Shown: positions 19,628 through 30,472 of the stretch, piece after piece
How the letters are laid out: each line of letters starts with the position of its first letter
Position numbering within the stretch: the stretch's first letter is position 1
Notes under the pieces: generated by a model
The model's input: the letters and a program-made list of their open reading frames with translations, nothing else
Told to the model about the DNA's origin: nothing
Databases searched by the model: none
Assembly: GCF_004359215.1 (NCBI RefSeq)
Contig: NC_090613.1
Coordinates: 7,458,048 to 7,522,047, forward strand
DNA length: 64,000 nucleotides
Source of the DNA: Bremia lactucae
Taxonomy: Eukaryota; Oomycota; Peronosporomycetes; Peronosporales; Peronosporaceae
Direction of reading: 5' to 3'
Position numbers and translations under genes: made by a program

Positions 19628-21978
19628 ATAGATTTATCGGATGGATTCATTAAATGATCCATCAAACATAGAAGGTCCTTGTCTTCTTTGTAGGCTTTCT
19701 TTTTGTCATCAACTAAGGTTGATGATGGAACACTCGTAATGCAACAGTGGGTTTATTTTCATTGTTGGAGTGCATTGCTGACTCGAAATCGGGTCGGCGT
19801 GATAACGCATCAGCGACGACATTAAGTCGTCCTGGTTTGTATTCGACGGAGAAGTTATACTCCGCGAAGAAGGATAGCCACCTCGCCATTCTTTGCGAGA
19901 TGTGTGGGCTGTTTACGGCCGTGCGTAATGACGCATGGTCCGTTTATACGATGAACGGTCTATTTCCGAGGAGATAGACTCTAAACTTAGCCAGTGCATA
20001 TTTCATTGCAAGGAGTTCCTTGTCATGCTCTGGTTAATTGCGTTCTGCTGGTTGCAGCTGACGCGATTGGTAACAGACGAAGAGCTCCGCGCCAGCTGTA
20101 TTGTATTGCATTATCGCACAGCCAATATCGAAATCGCAGGCGTCACAGACCACATGGATTGGTCTGTCTTGATCTGCAATCGCCAAGATGGTTGATTGCA
20201 TCAAGCTTTACTCGATACCTTCAAAGGAACGCTGACAATCAGTGTTGCATAGTCATTTCTCGTCTCTTTTAAGAGACGAGAGAGATGAACTGTCATCGTG
20301 GCATAATTGCGGGAGTACTTGTGCAAGTACGCTGCTAATCCAAGGAACATTTTAAGTCCAGTGACATTGGCTGGAACTGGCCAGTCGGTGATTGACTTGA
20401 TCTTTTCAAGATCAGGGCGCACGCCGTGTTTTCCGACGATGCACCCAAGAAGTCGTATTTTGCTTGCAGCAAATATGCACTTCTTGAGATTTGTGTACAA
20501 CTTATGCTTTTGCATAAGCGTAAGAACCTGACGTACGTGAGTTTTATGAACTTCCACGTCCGTCTTTCCGTCCATGGTCCGGTATGGACGAAGACATCGT
20601 CAAAATAACTCGGAGCGAATTCTCGCACCGGTCTCAACAGATTCGTTACGCATCCGTTGAATGTTGTAGGGGCGTTACGAAGCCCCTATGGCATTACTAG
20701 CCATTCCCAGAGCATCCTACTGGGAGTGCTCATTGCTCTGTACAGGATGTCCCGTTCACGCATAAGGATCTGATAAAATCAATCCATCAGATCCATAGAC
20801 GAAAAGATCGTACTCTTCGATATACCATCTATGGTTACGTCTTTTCTAGGTATCGGCGTTTGCGCCGGTAATGTTGCAGCATTCAGAGTATTGAATGCGT
20901 GCACTATCGGCCACCTTCCTGTGGCCTTTCGCACACAGAAGGTCGGAGAGCTATGTGGGGAGGTGACTCCCTTACATGGCCCGCTTTTAATCGATCTATA
21001 AAGAATTTATCGATCGCAAGTACTTGTTCACGAGGCAGTGGCCACCGCTTCATGACACAGTACTTCGAGCCCGGTTTGAGTTTGATCTCATGTCGAGTGC
21101 CTTTATCCTTAGGAAACTCGCATAAAACTGTTTCAGGGAATACATCCCTGAATTCAATGAAGTTTTTGTATAAAGGATTTGTCTTAAGCGACTCCAGGAT
21201 TGAGTATTATATATCTCAATCCGAGTCTTCACATCGAGGACACTTTCGTTGATCGATGAGCTGGTGCGAACCGTTCGTTCTATGCAACAATTACCGCTAA
21301 GCGAATATCATTTACGTACTCGTCTTCTGTGACGAGTACGCAGATCTGCTTAATTCTACCACTATGCAGATTTTTTTAAGAACCGCTTGGGTTCTAGGGT
21401 TGATAATTGAGTTATCTCCGAAGTTAACTGCGGAGGCGCATACAGACCAAGAGTATAAGCGCCTACTCTTGATCCGTCATTAACCAAGACGTTCAACGTC
21501 TCGGTATCTTAATAGGATTTATTCACAGGCTGCTGAGGGATTAATCCATCGGGATGCTGAAGTCTAGTCACTTCAGCATTAACTATTTGAGAAGATTACG
21601 TGGGGACTTATTCCCTCAACGTCTTCCGACTGTGATTACGCTATCACAGTCGAGTCCTCTACGTCGACTCTCTGATCTAGGATCGTGTTGTCCATTTTGG
21701 ACAACCGATTTCTTTATTGAGTGTCGCCCGCTAGGCGCACATTCATGTCTCAATCCACTTGACTTTTTTAAATGGTACTTTTCGCATGCCTGTGCATCCG
21801 CACAGCCACCGGCAGTTAAATCCACATGGTGATTAGTAATCACACTGATATCGTGTGCAGTCGTACTAACGGTTGTACCACAAGTGAGGCCATCGCGGTC
21901 ACTTGTAGTACATTCACACGCTTGTGGACGCTCCAAGACGATCATCAGATGGCCATCTGATGAACAAGTGGCTGGCAT
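19628..21978 (-). pseudogene. RNase H, RT and linker of copy B, second version
   Basis: It holds the same order as 16855-19205: the RNase H tail, RNase H, thumb, palm with YFDDV at about 20594-20609, and the pro-RT linker beginning MPATCSSDGHLM at 21978. The left part differs from the first version at many sites, while the right 1.49 kb is essentially identical. A missing T near 20961 breaks the RT frame. Confidence 0.75.
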
Positions 21979-22330
21979 GTTTACGGATCGATGCTGCCAG
22001 GTGATTCTTGGCTCATATTTTCTGAGCCAAGGTAAACTAGGATGACATCAAATTTGTCATCCAAATCCAGTGCGACAAAATCATCATCGTACTGTAAATC
22101 TCTTAACGTGTAGTGAAATTTCACTACGCTTTTCATTGCTGTTATCGATGCGCCTGTAGCTAGACGCACCGTCATCCTCGTTGGAGGGATGTCGCGCTCA
22201 ACATATTTGAGCCCACGACCCTCTAGCCTGGCAACTAATAAAGTTATTCGACGCTCAACAGTCCACTACGGCTCTAAGTGACATATCATTTGCCACTTTT
22301 AATTTCAAGGTGATGAGGAATACTTCATCA
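21979..22330 (-). pseudogene. protease of copy B, active site broken
   Basis: The minus strand reads MTVRLATGASITAMKSVVKF at 22175-22116 and then YDDDFVALDLDDKFDVIL, the flap side and C-terminus of the retropepsin. At the catalytic loop (about 22265-22285) the Gly codon of DCGASNNF is replaced by a stop. In copy E the same loop is intact (DSGAS). Confidence 0.7.
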
Positions 22331-22429
22331 CCATGAGCAGAGACACACAATATTTATGTGTCTCTGGAGCAACTTTAGTCAAGAGATTTGCAAATTCTCG
22401 TGAAATTCCTTGATCAGAAGGGCGTTACG

Positions 22430-23973
22430 GCCCTACTAACCCCACCGTTTGTTGGCGGTCCACCATGCTGTTGCGATTTTGCAACAACGCGACCCGCGAC
22501 CGTTGCCCTTTTTGGCATTCGGTTTATAATTACGTTCAGTACATCTCGGTACTGGGCGTGGGGCAATGCACTCATGAGCGTAGTGTCCTAACTTTTGACA
22601 GCGATTGCATTTCTGCAATCGCTTATTGTCCGAAAAGCGAGGTTTCTCGCTTTCGACGTAAGAGAAGTACATAGGTTCTGGACCTCCGAGCTCTTGTCGA
22701 CGAGAATATTTCATGGTACTGGTTTGAATGACAAATTTTGATGTCATCCTAGGCTTGCCTTAGATTAGAAAATATGAGCCAAGAATCAGATCGATCCGTA
22801 AAGATGCCTGCCATTTGCTCATCACATGCCATCTGATGAACGTCTTGGAGCGTCCACAAGCGCGTGGATGTACTACGATTGAGTGCGATGGCCTCACTTG
22901 TGGTACGGGCGTTAGAACGCCTGCACAAGATCACAGTGTGATTACTTATCACACTGTGGAGTCAGCTGCCGGCGGCTGTGCAAATGCACAGGCAGTGCCG
23001 AAGGCCACAAATCAAATAAGCCGAGTGGATTGAGCCATGAATGAACGCCTAGCAGGCGATCTTGGATGACGATACGATGACAAATTAGCTTGAGCCTGTC
23101 TCAAGCTAACGTCCTCCTGATCCGCAACGGATCTTGATCCTTCAAGCGTATCCAGTTCCAAGCTGGAAAATATGGGTCTTTCCGGGGACCATTCGTAAGA
23201 CCTTGCATGAACAACGTAATACACGTGTGTTCATGAACTGGGTTGTTCGTGCTACAACTCGCTAAGAGTCGTATGTGCTGGGCATAAGCATGAATATTAA
23301 GCTTGCCTTGCTTGAGTTTCAGAAGCTATGATCGAGCTCTGAACTCAGCCCTAGGTGGTTCAAACGTCTATTTGAGCTGGGCTTTTAAAGCCTCTAGCGA
23401 CCCAAAGACATATGGGTCGCGCAACTTAAGGCCTAGTGGCCAAGTATTGGCACGACCTGCCAAAATTGACTGAGCAAATGCGACTTGCATTTGCTCGTGC
23501 CCTTGTGGCATCGTCCAACTCGACAAACCGTCTTAAGAGGGAGTCTTCTTTGACTCCCCTAGACTTAGAGAAGTCTTTCTTTAAGGTTTCGGGACGACGC
23601 GTGTGCGTCATCCCTGGTAGAGGGGTGTGTAGCTGTTGCAACATCAACAGTTCTGCCTGTTGTAACCTCAACATTTCTGCCTGTTGTAACCCCAACATGT
23701 CTGCCTGTTGTAACCTCAACAGTTCTGCCTGTTGAGAGTCTTGCTGATTAAGCAAGACTACCTTCTCCTTCGGCTCGCCAAGTTCATGTTGAATGAATTT
23801 GGCGATGGCTGAATGGAGGGATCTCTGTTCGAACCCGACAGCATGGCCAAAATGGCATCGTTCCCTACGGTCGAACTTTTTCGTTCGACCGCACTCATTT
23901 CTATATCATTTAGAAAGGAGTAGCTATCACGCGAAACGAGAGGCGTATTTCCATTATTATCTGTCATGCCCAT
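22430..23973 (-). pseudogene. gag: gag of copy B, frameshifted, with inverted insert
   Basis: The N-terminus starts at an ATG at 23973 (MGMTDNNGNTPLVSRDSYS). A frameshift near 23850 is followed by IAKFIQHELGEPKEK and four 24-bp repeats encoding QQAELLRL-type octapeptides (about 23650-23735). The capsid text VADQEDVSLRQAQANLSSYR lies at about 23130-23070. A pol fragment in the opposite orientation occupies about 22707-23060. Gag then resumes with SRRQELGGPEPM, and a CCHC knuckle, CNRCQKLGHYAHEC, lies near 22625-22584. Confidence 0.8.
22707..23060 (+). pseudogene. inverted protease/linker fragment inside gag
   Basis: On the plus strand this block encodes DKFDVILGL, then HLMNVLERPQARGCTT and SAAGGCANAQAVPKA. 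It is the protease end and pro-RT linker, in the opposite orientation to the gag that surrounds it. Both gag edges resume cleanly (SSYRHP and SRRQE), so it looks like an insertion rather than a junction between two elements. Confidence 0.7.
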
Positions 23974-24005
23974 GTTACATGATGGGACTGTAGTCCTTGG
24001 ACGGA

Positions 24006-24021
24006 CTAGAAAGTGCTACCA
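24006..24021 (-). other. primer binding site of copy B
   Basis: On the minus strand TGGTAGCACTTTCTAG follows the 5' LTR after two bases (CC). Copy E has TGGTAGCATT in the same position. It would pair with a tRNA ending UGCUACCA, as initiator Met tRNAs of several eukaryotes do. Confidence 0.6.
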
Positions 24022-24023
24022 GG

Positions 24024-24441
24024 TGTAACGGGGCACTGCCGACTTGTACTGCTTCAGTGCGAGTGGTTCCGCACGTCACTTCACGTACACTAATACGTGC
24101 AGAGGAAGACTTTCTTTGAAATACTTGCTTTCAAAAGGCTTTAAAATAAACTGTATTTAATATAATTAAGTTCTTCTGTTTCTATCTATTTAATACTTAC
24201 TTAATAATATACTAGTACAAAACATGCAACAAGGTGTTATCTGTCTCTCTGTTTGCGCCCGTCCAGCGCTGACTGAACCGCGGAGCAAGTAGATATGATG
24301 GTATGTATCTACCAATGGATAAGCTTTCCGAATATTACTACGTGAAGTAATATTCTCCATATATATCTATGTACCTTTTAGATAATATATTAATTTACAA
24401 CCTTTAAGTGTTTATATCATGTAACGATACACCCCGTTACA
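24024..24441 (-). repeat. 5' LTR of copy B (418 bp)
   Basis: It runs TGTAACGGGG to CCCCGTTACA, a perfect 10-bp terminal inversion, and matches 13328-13764. It is followed by the target duplication ACTTG at 24442-24446. Confidence 0.9.
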
Positions 24442-24446
24442 ACTTG

Positions 24447-25301
24447 AGTGACGTTGAAGTTCATGTTGCTGAGTAAGTCTCCATGTCAGTTTTCCGACCC
24501 GGGCGAGTTTGTTGTGGAAATCGCAACGCACAAACGGCAAGTTTTAAGATGCTGCAGGACCAGATTACCGACACATCGGAGTAAGAGGAGGTAAGGTCGC
24601 TAGTTGCTAAGCTTTTCGATGATCATGACTAATCCGAACGTCATCATTTTAGATCGTTGAGCGCCTCCATACGCAATTTAAGTGAACCACGTGAAATTTT
24701 CCTCCAGAAACGCCAGTTCATATGGTATGCTTCGAACATTATTTAGTAAAAAGCTCGACGATATGCATCCGACAAAAAGCAATCAGCATTCGAAAGGCAT
24801 CGTATTTATTTGCGTTTGACCGCCCGTCCTTGTCATCTAGTAACAAATGTTTTTTGTAGCATTCAGGTACAGTCAAATGAATAAAGTTGTCGTCAGTTGA
24901 TATTACTCGAGTTGCCGAGCAGATTTCAATTATTGAAAAGGTTGCGAAGCGATTGATCATGTTCAAATTTGAAATGTTTAAGATAGGCATAGAGCTAAGA
25001 CATCGCGGTAAGTGGTGTTTCATATCTTATTTTATCTTAAGCGATGGGCTTCAGGTTGGTTACGAATTGATTAATAAGACGAGAGGAATCTTCATTTTTA
25101 AGAGTTTCCCAAATTTGACAATATTCAGCCCATAATCGCTACAGGCGATAATAAAAGGCTCATTGATAATCCAGCTCAATGCTTAACGCATCGTTTAGCT
25201 GCTTTACTGCTCTTATTTGCTCACGGAAAAGGTACCCAGCAATATTTAGAAGAATAAGCCCGCTTATTAGAATCTCAATATCTATCAACTGTCGAGCTAG
25301 T
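24447..25301. other. spacer between copies B and E, no recognised gene
   Basis: Frames of 94 codons (minus, 25023-24739) and 82 codons (plus, 24887-25135) overlap each other. Neither shows a domain I can name. A decayed host gene or DNA transposon is possible. Confidence 0.3.
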
Positions 25302-25788
25302 TGTAATGGGGCACACATCGGTTGGAGAACCGTTGTTGTGGTATATTTACTCTATGGGTAAAATACACTTTTGTCCTACTCTGAAATAGTAAATTACTTA
25401 AATTATTTATTATGGGAAATAAATACGGTCGCCGCCAGATATGAATCTGGCGACCGAAATATATTTTAAATTAGCTAGGGTAAGGCTCTGGATTAAAAAA
25501 TTAAATAAATGAAAAAAGACAGTTCCCCTTTCGATCTTAAAACGTTGATTGCATTCCTTAGGATTGCGCATTCATCTGTAAGGGATAGAAGCCTTGCTAA
25601 GGTATATTCTCATGGAAACTAGCTGCCACTTGGTTCTACGAGCCCCTGAATCCTTTCAACTAGCATTCCTTAAGCTTGAATAGCTTGTATGACTCCCTGA
25701 GTTGTTAAACTCATTAGTTCAATAGAACTAAGACTATCTGGGTCTGAAAATCTTCCTCTGACTTTAAGAGCGAGGTAGCTTCGCTACA
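25302..25788 (+). repeat. 5' LTR of copy E (487 bp)
   Basis: It starts TGTAATGGGGCACACATCGG and ends TTCGCTACA. It is highly similar to 32977-33459 throughout. Confidence 0.9.
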
Positions 25789-25790
25789 CC

Positions 25791-25800
25791 TGGTAGCATT
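25791..25800 (+). other. primer binding site of copy E
   Basis: TGGTAGCATT follows the LTR after CC, the same spacing as in copy B. Confidence 0.55.
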
Positions 25801-26012
25801 CGTAGTCAATATACGCCTGAGTTCTTACAAGACTGAACCCTGAAGCAAATGGAAGAGGTTCCGGAACGGTCAAAAGCACAACGCGCGGCTTATGACAAGC
25901 TCAAAACTTTATTTGGGCTTGAACACGTAAAATACATTTTCTCCTAGGGACCAGAGGTCCTGGATGCAAGGCTTGAAGCCTTCATGCGATACGAAGCCTC
26001 CCTGATCGGCCA

Positions 26013-26517
26013 TGTAAGCAGGCACGTCGTAATGCGGCCACGCTCTACTTAGACACACACCCTAACACAGCGAGAAAGCAGTTAAACCTGCTTCTCTTGC
26101 GTGCAGTGAGGTTGATGTGGTGGGCGTGCAAGCGACCTCACCCAACCCACTGAGTACTCTGGTTAAGTGTCGTCACGGGAGCGGTAATCCGTCTGCTCGT
26201 GCGCACTTACCAAGTAGGAAGAAGTTTTCAGACTGATTTATATTTATTAGAATTAAATATAAATGCCTAGAGATAACATTTAATATGTATTGCGAGCGTA
26301 TCTTTCTAGATACCTCGCGTAACGGATGACGCTAGCCGTCATCCCTCCTTATTTGAATGCACCCATGTGCATCACATACACAAGGGTTTGTCACAAATGT
26401 GCACCACACCCGAGTGCTGGGTCTAATTACTATTATTTAGTAATTATCCATCCCTAAATGTACACCAAGTGACTTAACGGGGACTCTGTTAAATTAGGGT
26501 AACTTTAGCCCGTTACA
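26013..26517 (+). repeat. solo LTR nested in copy E (505 bp)
   Basis: It starts TGTAAGCAGG and ends CCCGTTACA, and belongs to the family also found at 54862-55372 and 63380-64000. It is flanked by GGCCA (26008-26012) and GGTCA (26518-26522), a five-base duplication with one change. No internal region remains, so it is a solo LTR left by recombination. Confidence 0.8.
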
Positions 26518-26579
26518 GGTCAGGTACAGGACCACTAAGAGGCATCTTTGTCAACCCGGTACATCTCTGTACCTGACTC

Positions 26580-27428
26580 AGAGCCGAGGGTTCGCCCTCT
26601 TACTGTAAATGTGAAGACGTTTGAGGGCAAAAAGGGAGAAAATCTCCTTTTATGGATTAAGCAGATGGAAATGTCCATTGATCCCACCTTGTAACTATAA
26701 CTGAACGGCAAAAGGTGGCTATGGCCCTTTCCAAACTCGGAGGTAGAGCCATGAAGTGGGAACTATCGTGCAGCACATCCAAAAACGACGCTTTTCCCTC
26801 ATGGGATTTGCTCAAACAGCAAATGACCAGCATGTTGCACCGCCTGATCAGGCTTTTCGCATGCGAGCACGGCTCCTAGCGACTCGTCAGGGTAAAAGGA
26901 CCTTAGGGGACTTTGTCTAGAAGTTGAGAGCTCTCATTTCATCTATGCATCAAGACCCGGTGCAAGAAGAAATTGTCGTAACAATCTTAATGGGTGGTCT
27001 CAATGAGGGCGTTGCCCGGAGATTTTTTCTGATCTCATCCTGCTACTTTCGACGAGGCAGTTGCCATAGCGCTATGCGCCGAGTTCGACTTTAAGTCTGC
27101 TCGCATTTGCACGCCTGTTTATCGAACAAGCTCTTCGAGCATATGGGCTCCGTCTAATAGAGCGAAACCCATGAATTTAAGCCTCGTTGAGGAAGGAGAA
27201 GAGGCTTTATAAGCTATGGAATAGCATACGACCATCCGAGAATGTGTTTATGTGCTGAAGAACGAAATATTTACGTCCGGCCTGCTCCCTAAGAAATACG
27301 CGTAAAGCTTGAAAGAGCACCAATTCCGACCTATACCAGAAATCTGGTGCGGTGCGGAAAATGTCGATACCCAGTAAGTTCGGGACGCCGTACTCGAGAA
27401 GACCTAGGCCCTGATGAACCTTTAGGGG
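26580..27428 (+). pseudogene. gag: gag of copy E, broken
   Basis: The text [20 protein letters not shown] followed by WIKQMEMSI (about 26597-26680) is the N-terminal capsid signature of oomycete gypsy Gag. LGGRAMKWELSCSTSKNDAF (about 26738-26795) and LLKQQMTSML follow in other frames. Frameshifts occur near 26690 and 26840. The zinc knuckle region near 27355 retains only a poor match. Confidence 0.7.
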
Positions 27429-27707
27429 GTGAGAGTAAACAGAACCCAGCCCAAATTAGCTCGGTGCTGCACGAAGCGAGACAAGACTGGCTTGCTAGTC
27501 GCTCAAGCGACTGTAAAGGGCTTTAATAAGCCGTGGTCAATTTTAATTGACTCAGGAGCGTCTTGCAATTATGCTCGACGCTTTTCTCTTGAAGGAAGTC
27601 AACAACACGTTGAGGCGCTTAAAGCGCATGAAGGTGATGCAATCGCTGTTCGCTTAGCGACTGGGACTCGTGTCACTGTTCCCAAAGTTCCATTGAACTT
27701 AGGTTAA
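27429..27707 (+). pseudogene. retropepsin of copy E, active-site loop intact
   Basis: This 92-codon frame contains the catalytic loop ILIDSGASCNYARRFSLEG near residues 36-54, and AIAVRLATGTRVTVPKVPLN near the end. It is cut by a stop before the C-terminal strand. It is the only protease in the window with an intact DSGAS. Confidence 0.75.
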
Positions 27708-28920
27708 AAGTTTATGGACTTTGACAGTATTAAACGCTATCTCGTCGTTGATTTGGATTCGAGATATGATCTCATCGTTGATATGGCCTGACTTGAACGC
27801 CATGAGCCATGGATCGACTGAAGGTCTAAGACCGTAGGCGCCACGCGCAATGTTCCTAGCAAAGTTTTGGAGTGTCATGAACCCTTCTTTGCTAGGCAAC
27901 AAAAGCGCTTTTGGCGCGGATCATTGAATGAGTCTGTCAGTACTTTAGACATTAGAATTTGTGAGTTAATAAACTTTAATGTTAAAAACATTAATTCTGA
28001 GCCCGACTCAGTAGAAAGAAGTAGAAACGGCACGTACTCCGTCGAGCGACACTCGTTGTAATAACGATTTACTGAGTGCTGAAAGCATTGTTGGCCCAAG
28101 GCCGAATCATCAATGGTGCAATATCCCTGAGATACGTACAGTGGCACGTCTAAGTCCACCGAGTATGGTCGGCCGAGCTAAACATTATACTGAGTGTCAG
28201 TAGTGACACTGCTGGCGGTTCGCCGCAACCTCAAGGGAGATACGTGGAGAGGCACGGCTAAGTCCACCAAGTGTGGTCGACCGAGTTAGCACCATACTAA
28301 GTGTCAATAGTGATACTATTGGCGGGTCGCCAGGGCATTTTGGGTCAAACCCTTTAAATGCACGTGAAAGCGACACGTAAACATTCGCTGGATAAGGAAG
28401 TTGAGTTACCTAACTTTTAGGTGGATGTCAAATTAGACACCATGTCTGGTATAGAGCCAATACAGGCCGGAAAATCCGGAGACGTGAATGTCCCGGCCTC
28501 TAAATGTCGTATTGTCTCCACTCTAAGACAGGGAAAACGCGAAACATTTATATCCTCACAAAGTGATACGAGTGAGCAATTACACACGCTTGTAAATGGT
28601 GCAACCGGTAACATTGAGGGAGAAGTTAGCCTTGCGGCAATCCCTTCGTCACATGCTCTTTAGAGCTAGACGAAATGTCTATTGATGAGTGAGGCCGAGA
28701 TTTTAAGGCTGGCGACTTATCTGAGATGGTGGTCATTCGACCAATAATTGAGTTAAACTCATCGTCACTTCTTGTCGAAGCTGTCCTGGATACACAAAAG
28801 CTGCACTTAGTGCGGAAATGGGTCAGCGATCCTTAAAGATCCTACGGGTCCTTTTATTCCTTGATAAAGGAAATCCAAGATGTGGTATGTAATAATCCAC
28901 CATCTGTTTTACCTCCGGAT
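27708..28920 (+). pseudogene. protease-RT linker of copy E with repeated module
   Basis: Between the protease and RT the frame is broken. The stretch contains two direct copies of a unit with 108-bp spacing (28131-28225 and 28239-28333) and a short frame at 28421-28663 of unknown role. This is where the linker of pol lies in other copies. Confidence 0.5.
28131..28333 (+). repeat. direct repeat, 108-bp period
   Basis: Both units share GATACGT, GGCACG, CTAAGTCCACC, GGTCG.CCGAG, ATACT.AGTGTCA and GGCGG.TCGCC in order, at the same spacing. A related unit in reverse orientation interrupts the protease of copy A at 3073-3165. Confidence 0.8.
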
Positions 28921-28944
28921 TGAGGTGTTCGTCATGAAATTGAC

Positions 28945-29600
28945 TTGGTACCGGGAACCAAATACTGTGTCACAAGACAATGGCCTTTACCAAGGGAGCA
29001 GTGTGACGTCATTGACGATTTCATCCGTGCTAAGCACGAGGCTGGAATGGTACGAGAGAGCAAATCTCCTCATTTACCACCGACAATTTGTGTCGAAAAG
29101 CCAAATGGTAAATGGCGCATTGTACATGCTGATAATAAGCTTAATGCTGCCACTATACCAGCACAAAACTGCATTTCTAGAAAAGATGTTCTTCAGAACA
29201 ATATGGTGGGATGTACAATGTACAGTGCACTGAACTTAGTCGATAATTACTACCAACTGCTCATGAGAGCTAGCGATATCCCGCTTATACTGTTGGCACC
29301 CCAAGCGGTATGTTATGGGAGTGTTTGGTTATGCCACAGGGGCTTTCCAACGCCCCGACAACTTTAAATCGTCTAGTGACGCAACTGTTCCGCCCTTATC
29401 GAAGTTTTGCATCGGCTTATTTCGATGACATTTTTGTCCATAGTCATGCGGAGCAGGGTCGGTCGGATATGGACAACCATTTAGACCATTTGCGAGCAGT
29501 GCTCGAGTGTATGCGCACAAATAAATTGTATGCCAATGCATCTAAATGCAGTTTTGGCGCAGACGAAATTCCTTTTTTAGGATGCTTCATTTGAAAGCGA
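28945..29600 (+). pseudogene. reverse transcriptase of copy E
   Basis: The frame 28945-29367 reads RQWPLPREQCDVIDDFI, SPHLPPTICVEKPNGKWRIV and NKLNAATIPAQNCISRKD. The overlapping frame 29310-29594 continues MPQGLSNAPTTLNRLV and AYFDDIFVHSHAEQGRSD, the catalytic YFDD. A frameshift separates the two near 29310. The RT thumb ends with FLGCFI before a stop. Confidence 0.8.
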
Positions 29601-29759
29601 GGCCTTAGAGCGGAACCCGCTAACGTAAATACCAGAGTAGACTGGCCGGTTCCTAGAAACTAAAAGAATTTGCGTAAGTGGTTGGGTCTCGCCGGTTATA
29701 TTTTTACACAGATATAGCATCAATTACGCTAATATAGCTAGGCCATTATCAAATCTCCT

Positions 29760-30432
29760 TAGAAAGGATATAGAATGGTGCTGGACAGAACGAACATCAT
29801 GCTTATCAAGCAGTCAAGTATGTATTACCCATGCCCGGATCCTGGCACTGCCAATTCCAAACTGGTGTTTCGTTGCCGTCTGTGACACTTCGGATATTAC
29901 CACTGGCAGTGCTTTGTTACAAAAAGACGGTGATGGGCGTGAAAGGGTTATTGCATTCAAGTCTCGACAGCTTGAAGCTGCGAAAGAACTACCCACTTCA
30001 TGACAAAGAGTTACATGCTATGAAATGTGCTCTCCTCAAAGTCAGAGTTTATCTGCTCGGCTCAAAACCGTTTGTGATATATACAGATCACGCGTCATTT
30101 CGCACACGGCGACTAAGTTGCCCCGTCTCTCACAGAGAATGGCCCGATGGCTACCCTTTTTCGCGGAATACAACTTCGAGGTGAAGTATAAGCCCGGCAA
30201 GCAGAATGCTTTAGCCGATGCGTTATCACGCAGGCCAGATTATGATCTCTCGCATTTAACGACTATCATGTTGCCTATTCCTGAATTAATCCGTTCGGCT
30301 TACGCCAACGATGAACTTTGTGTTGCTCTGCAACGAGCTCTAAAGAACACTGATTTGGATATTAAATTGTCAGCCCGTTTGCGTGCAAGGTTACGTCGAT
30401 TTTCTTTCGATAACGACCTGCTGCTTTATTGA
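29760..30432 (+). pseudogene. RNase H of copy E
   Basis: The frame 29831-30184 includes NYPLHDKELHAMKCALLKVR and VYLLGSKPFVIYTDHASF. A shifted frame (30025-30432) carries LSQRMARWLPFFAEYNFEVK and NALADALSRRPDYD. These are the RNase H blocks. One frameshift near 30110 breaks the domain. Confidence 0.8.
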
Positions 30433-30472
30433 ACGGACAGTACGGACCCTCCGCGTAATGTTGTTCCTCAAG

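Larger units (their letters stand above)
13328..24441 (-). mobile_element. copy B: near-complete Ty3/gypsy insertion
   Basis: Two LTRs of the same family and orientation bound this element (13328-13764 and 24024-24441). They are flanked by identical ACTTG at 13323-13327 and 24442-24446. Reading the minus strand, the order is 5' LTR, primer site, gag, protease, linker, RT, RNase H, integrase, pol C-terminus, 3' LTR, with the aORF on the plus strand. A 100-N gap and a repeated RT/RNase H block break the middle. Stops, frameshifts and lost catalytic residues make it non-autonomous. Confidence 0.9.

Noticed and set aside
28131..28333. CRISPR-like array
   Set aside because: There are only two units of about 95 bp with a 14-bp spacing; the genome is eukaryotic and the units are themselves diverged.
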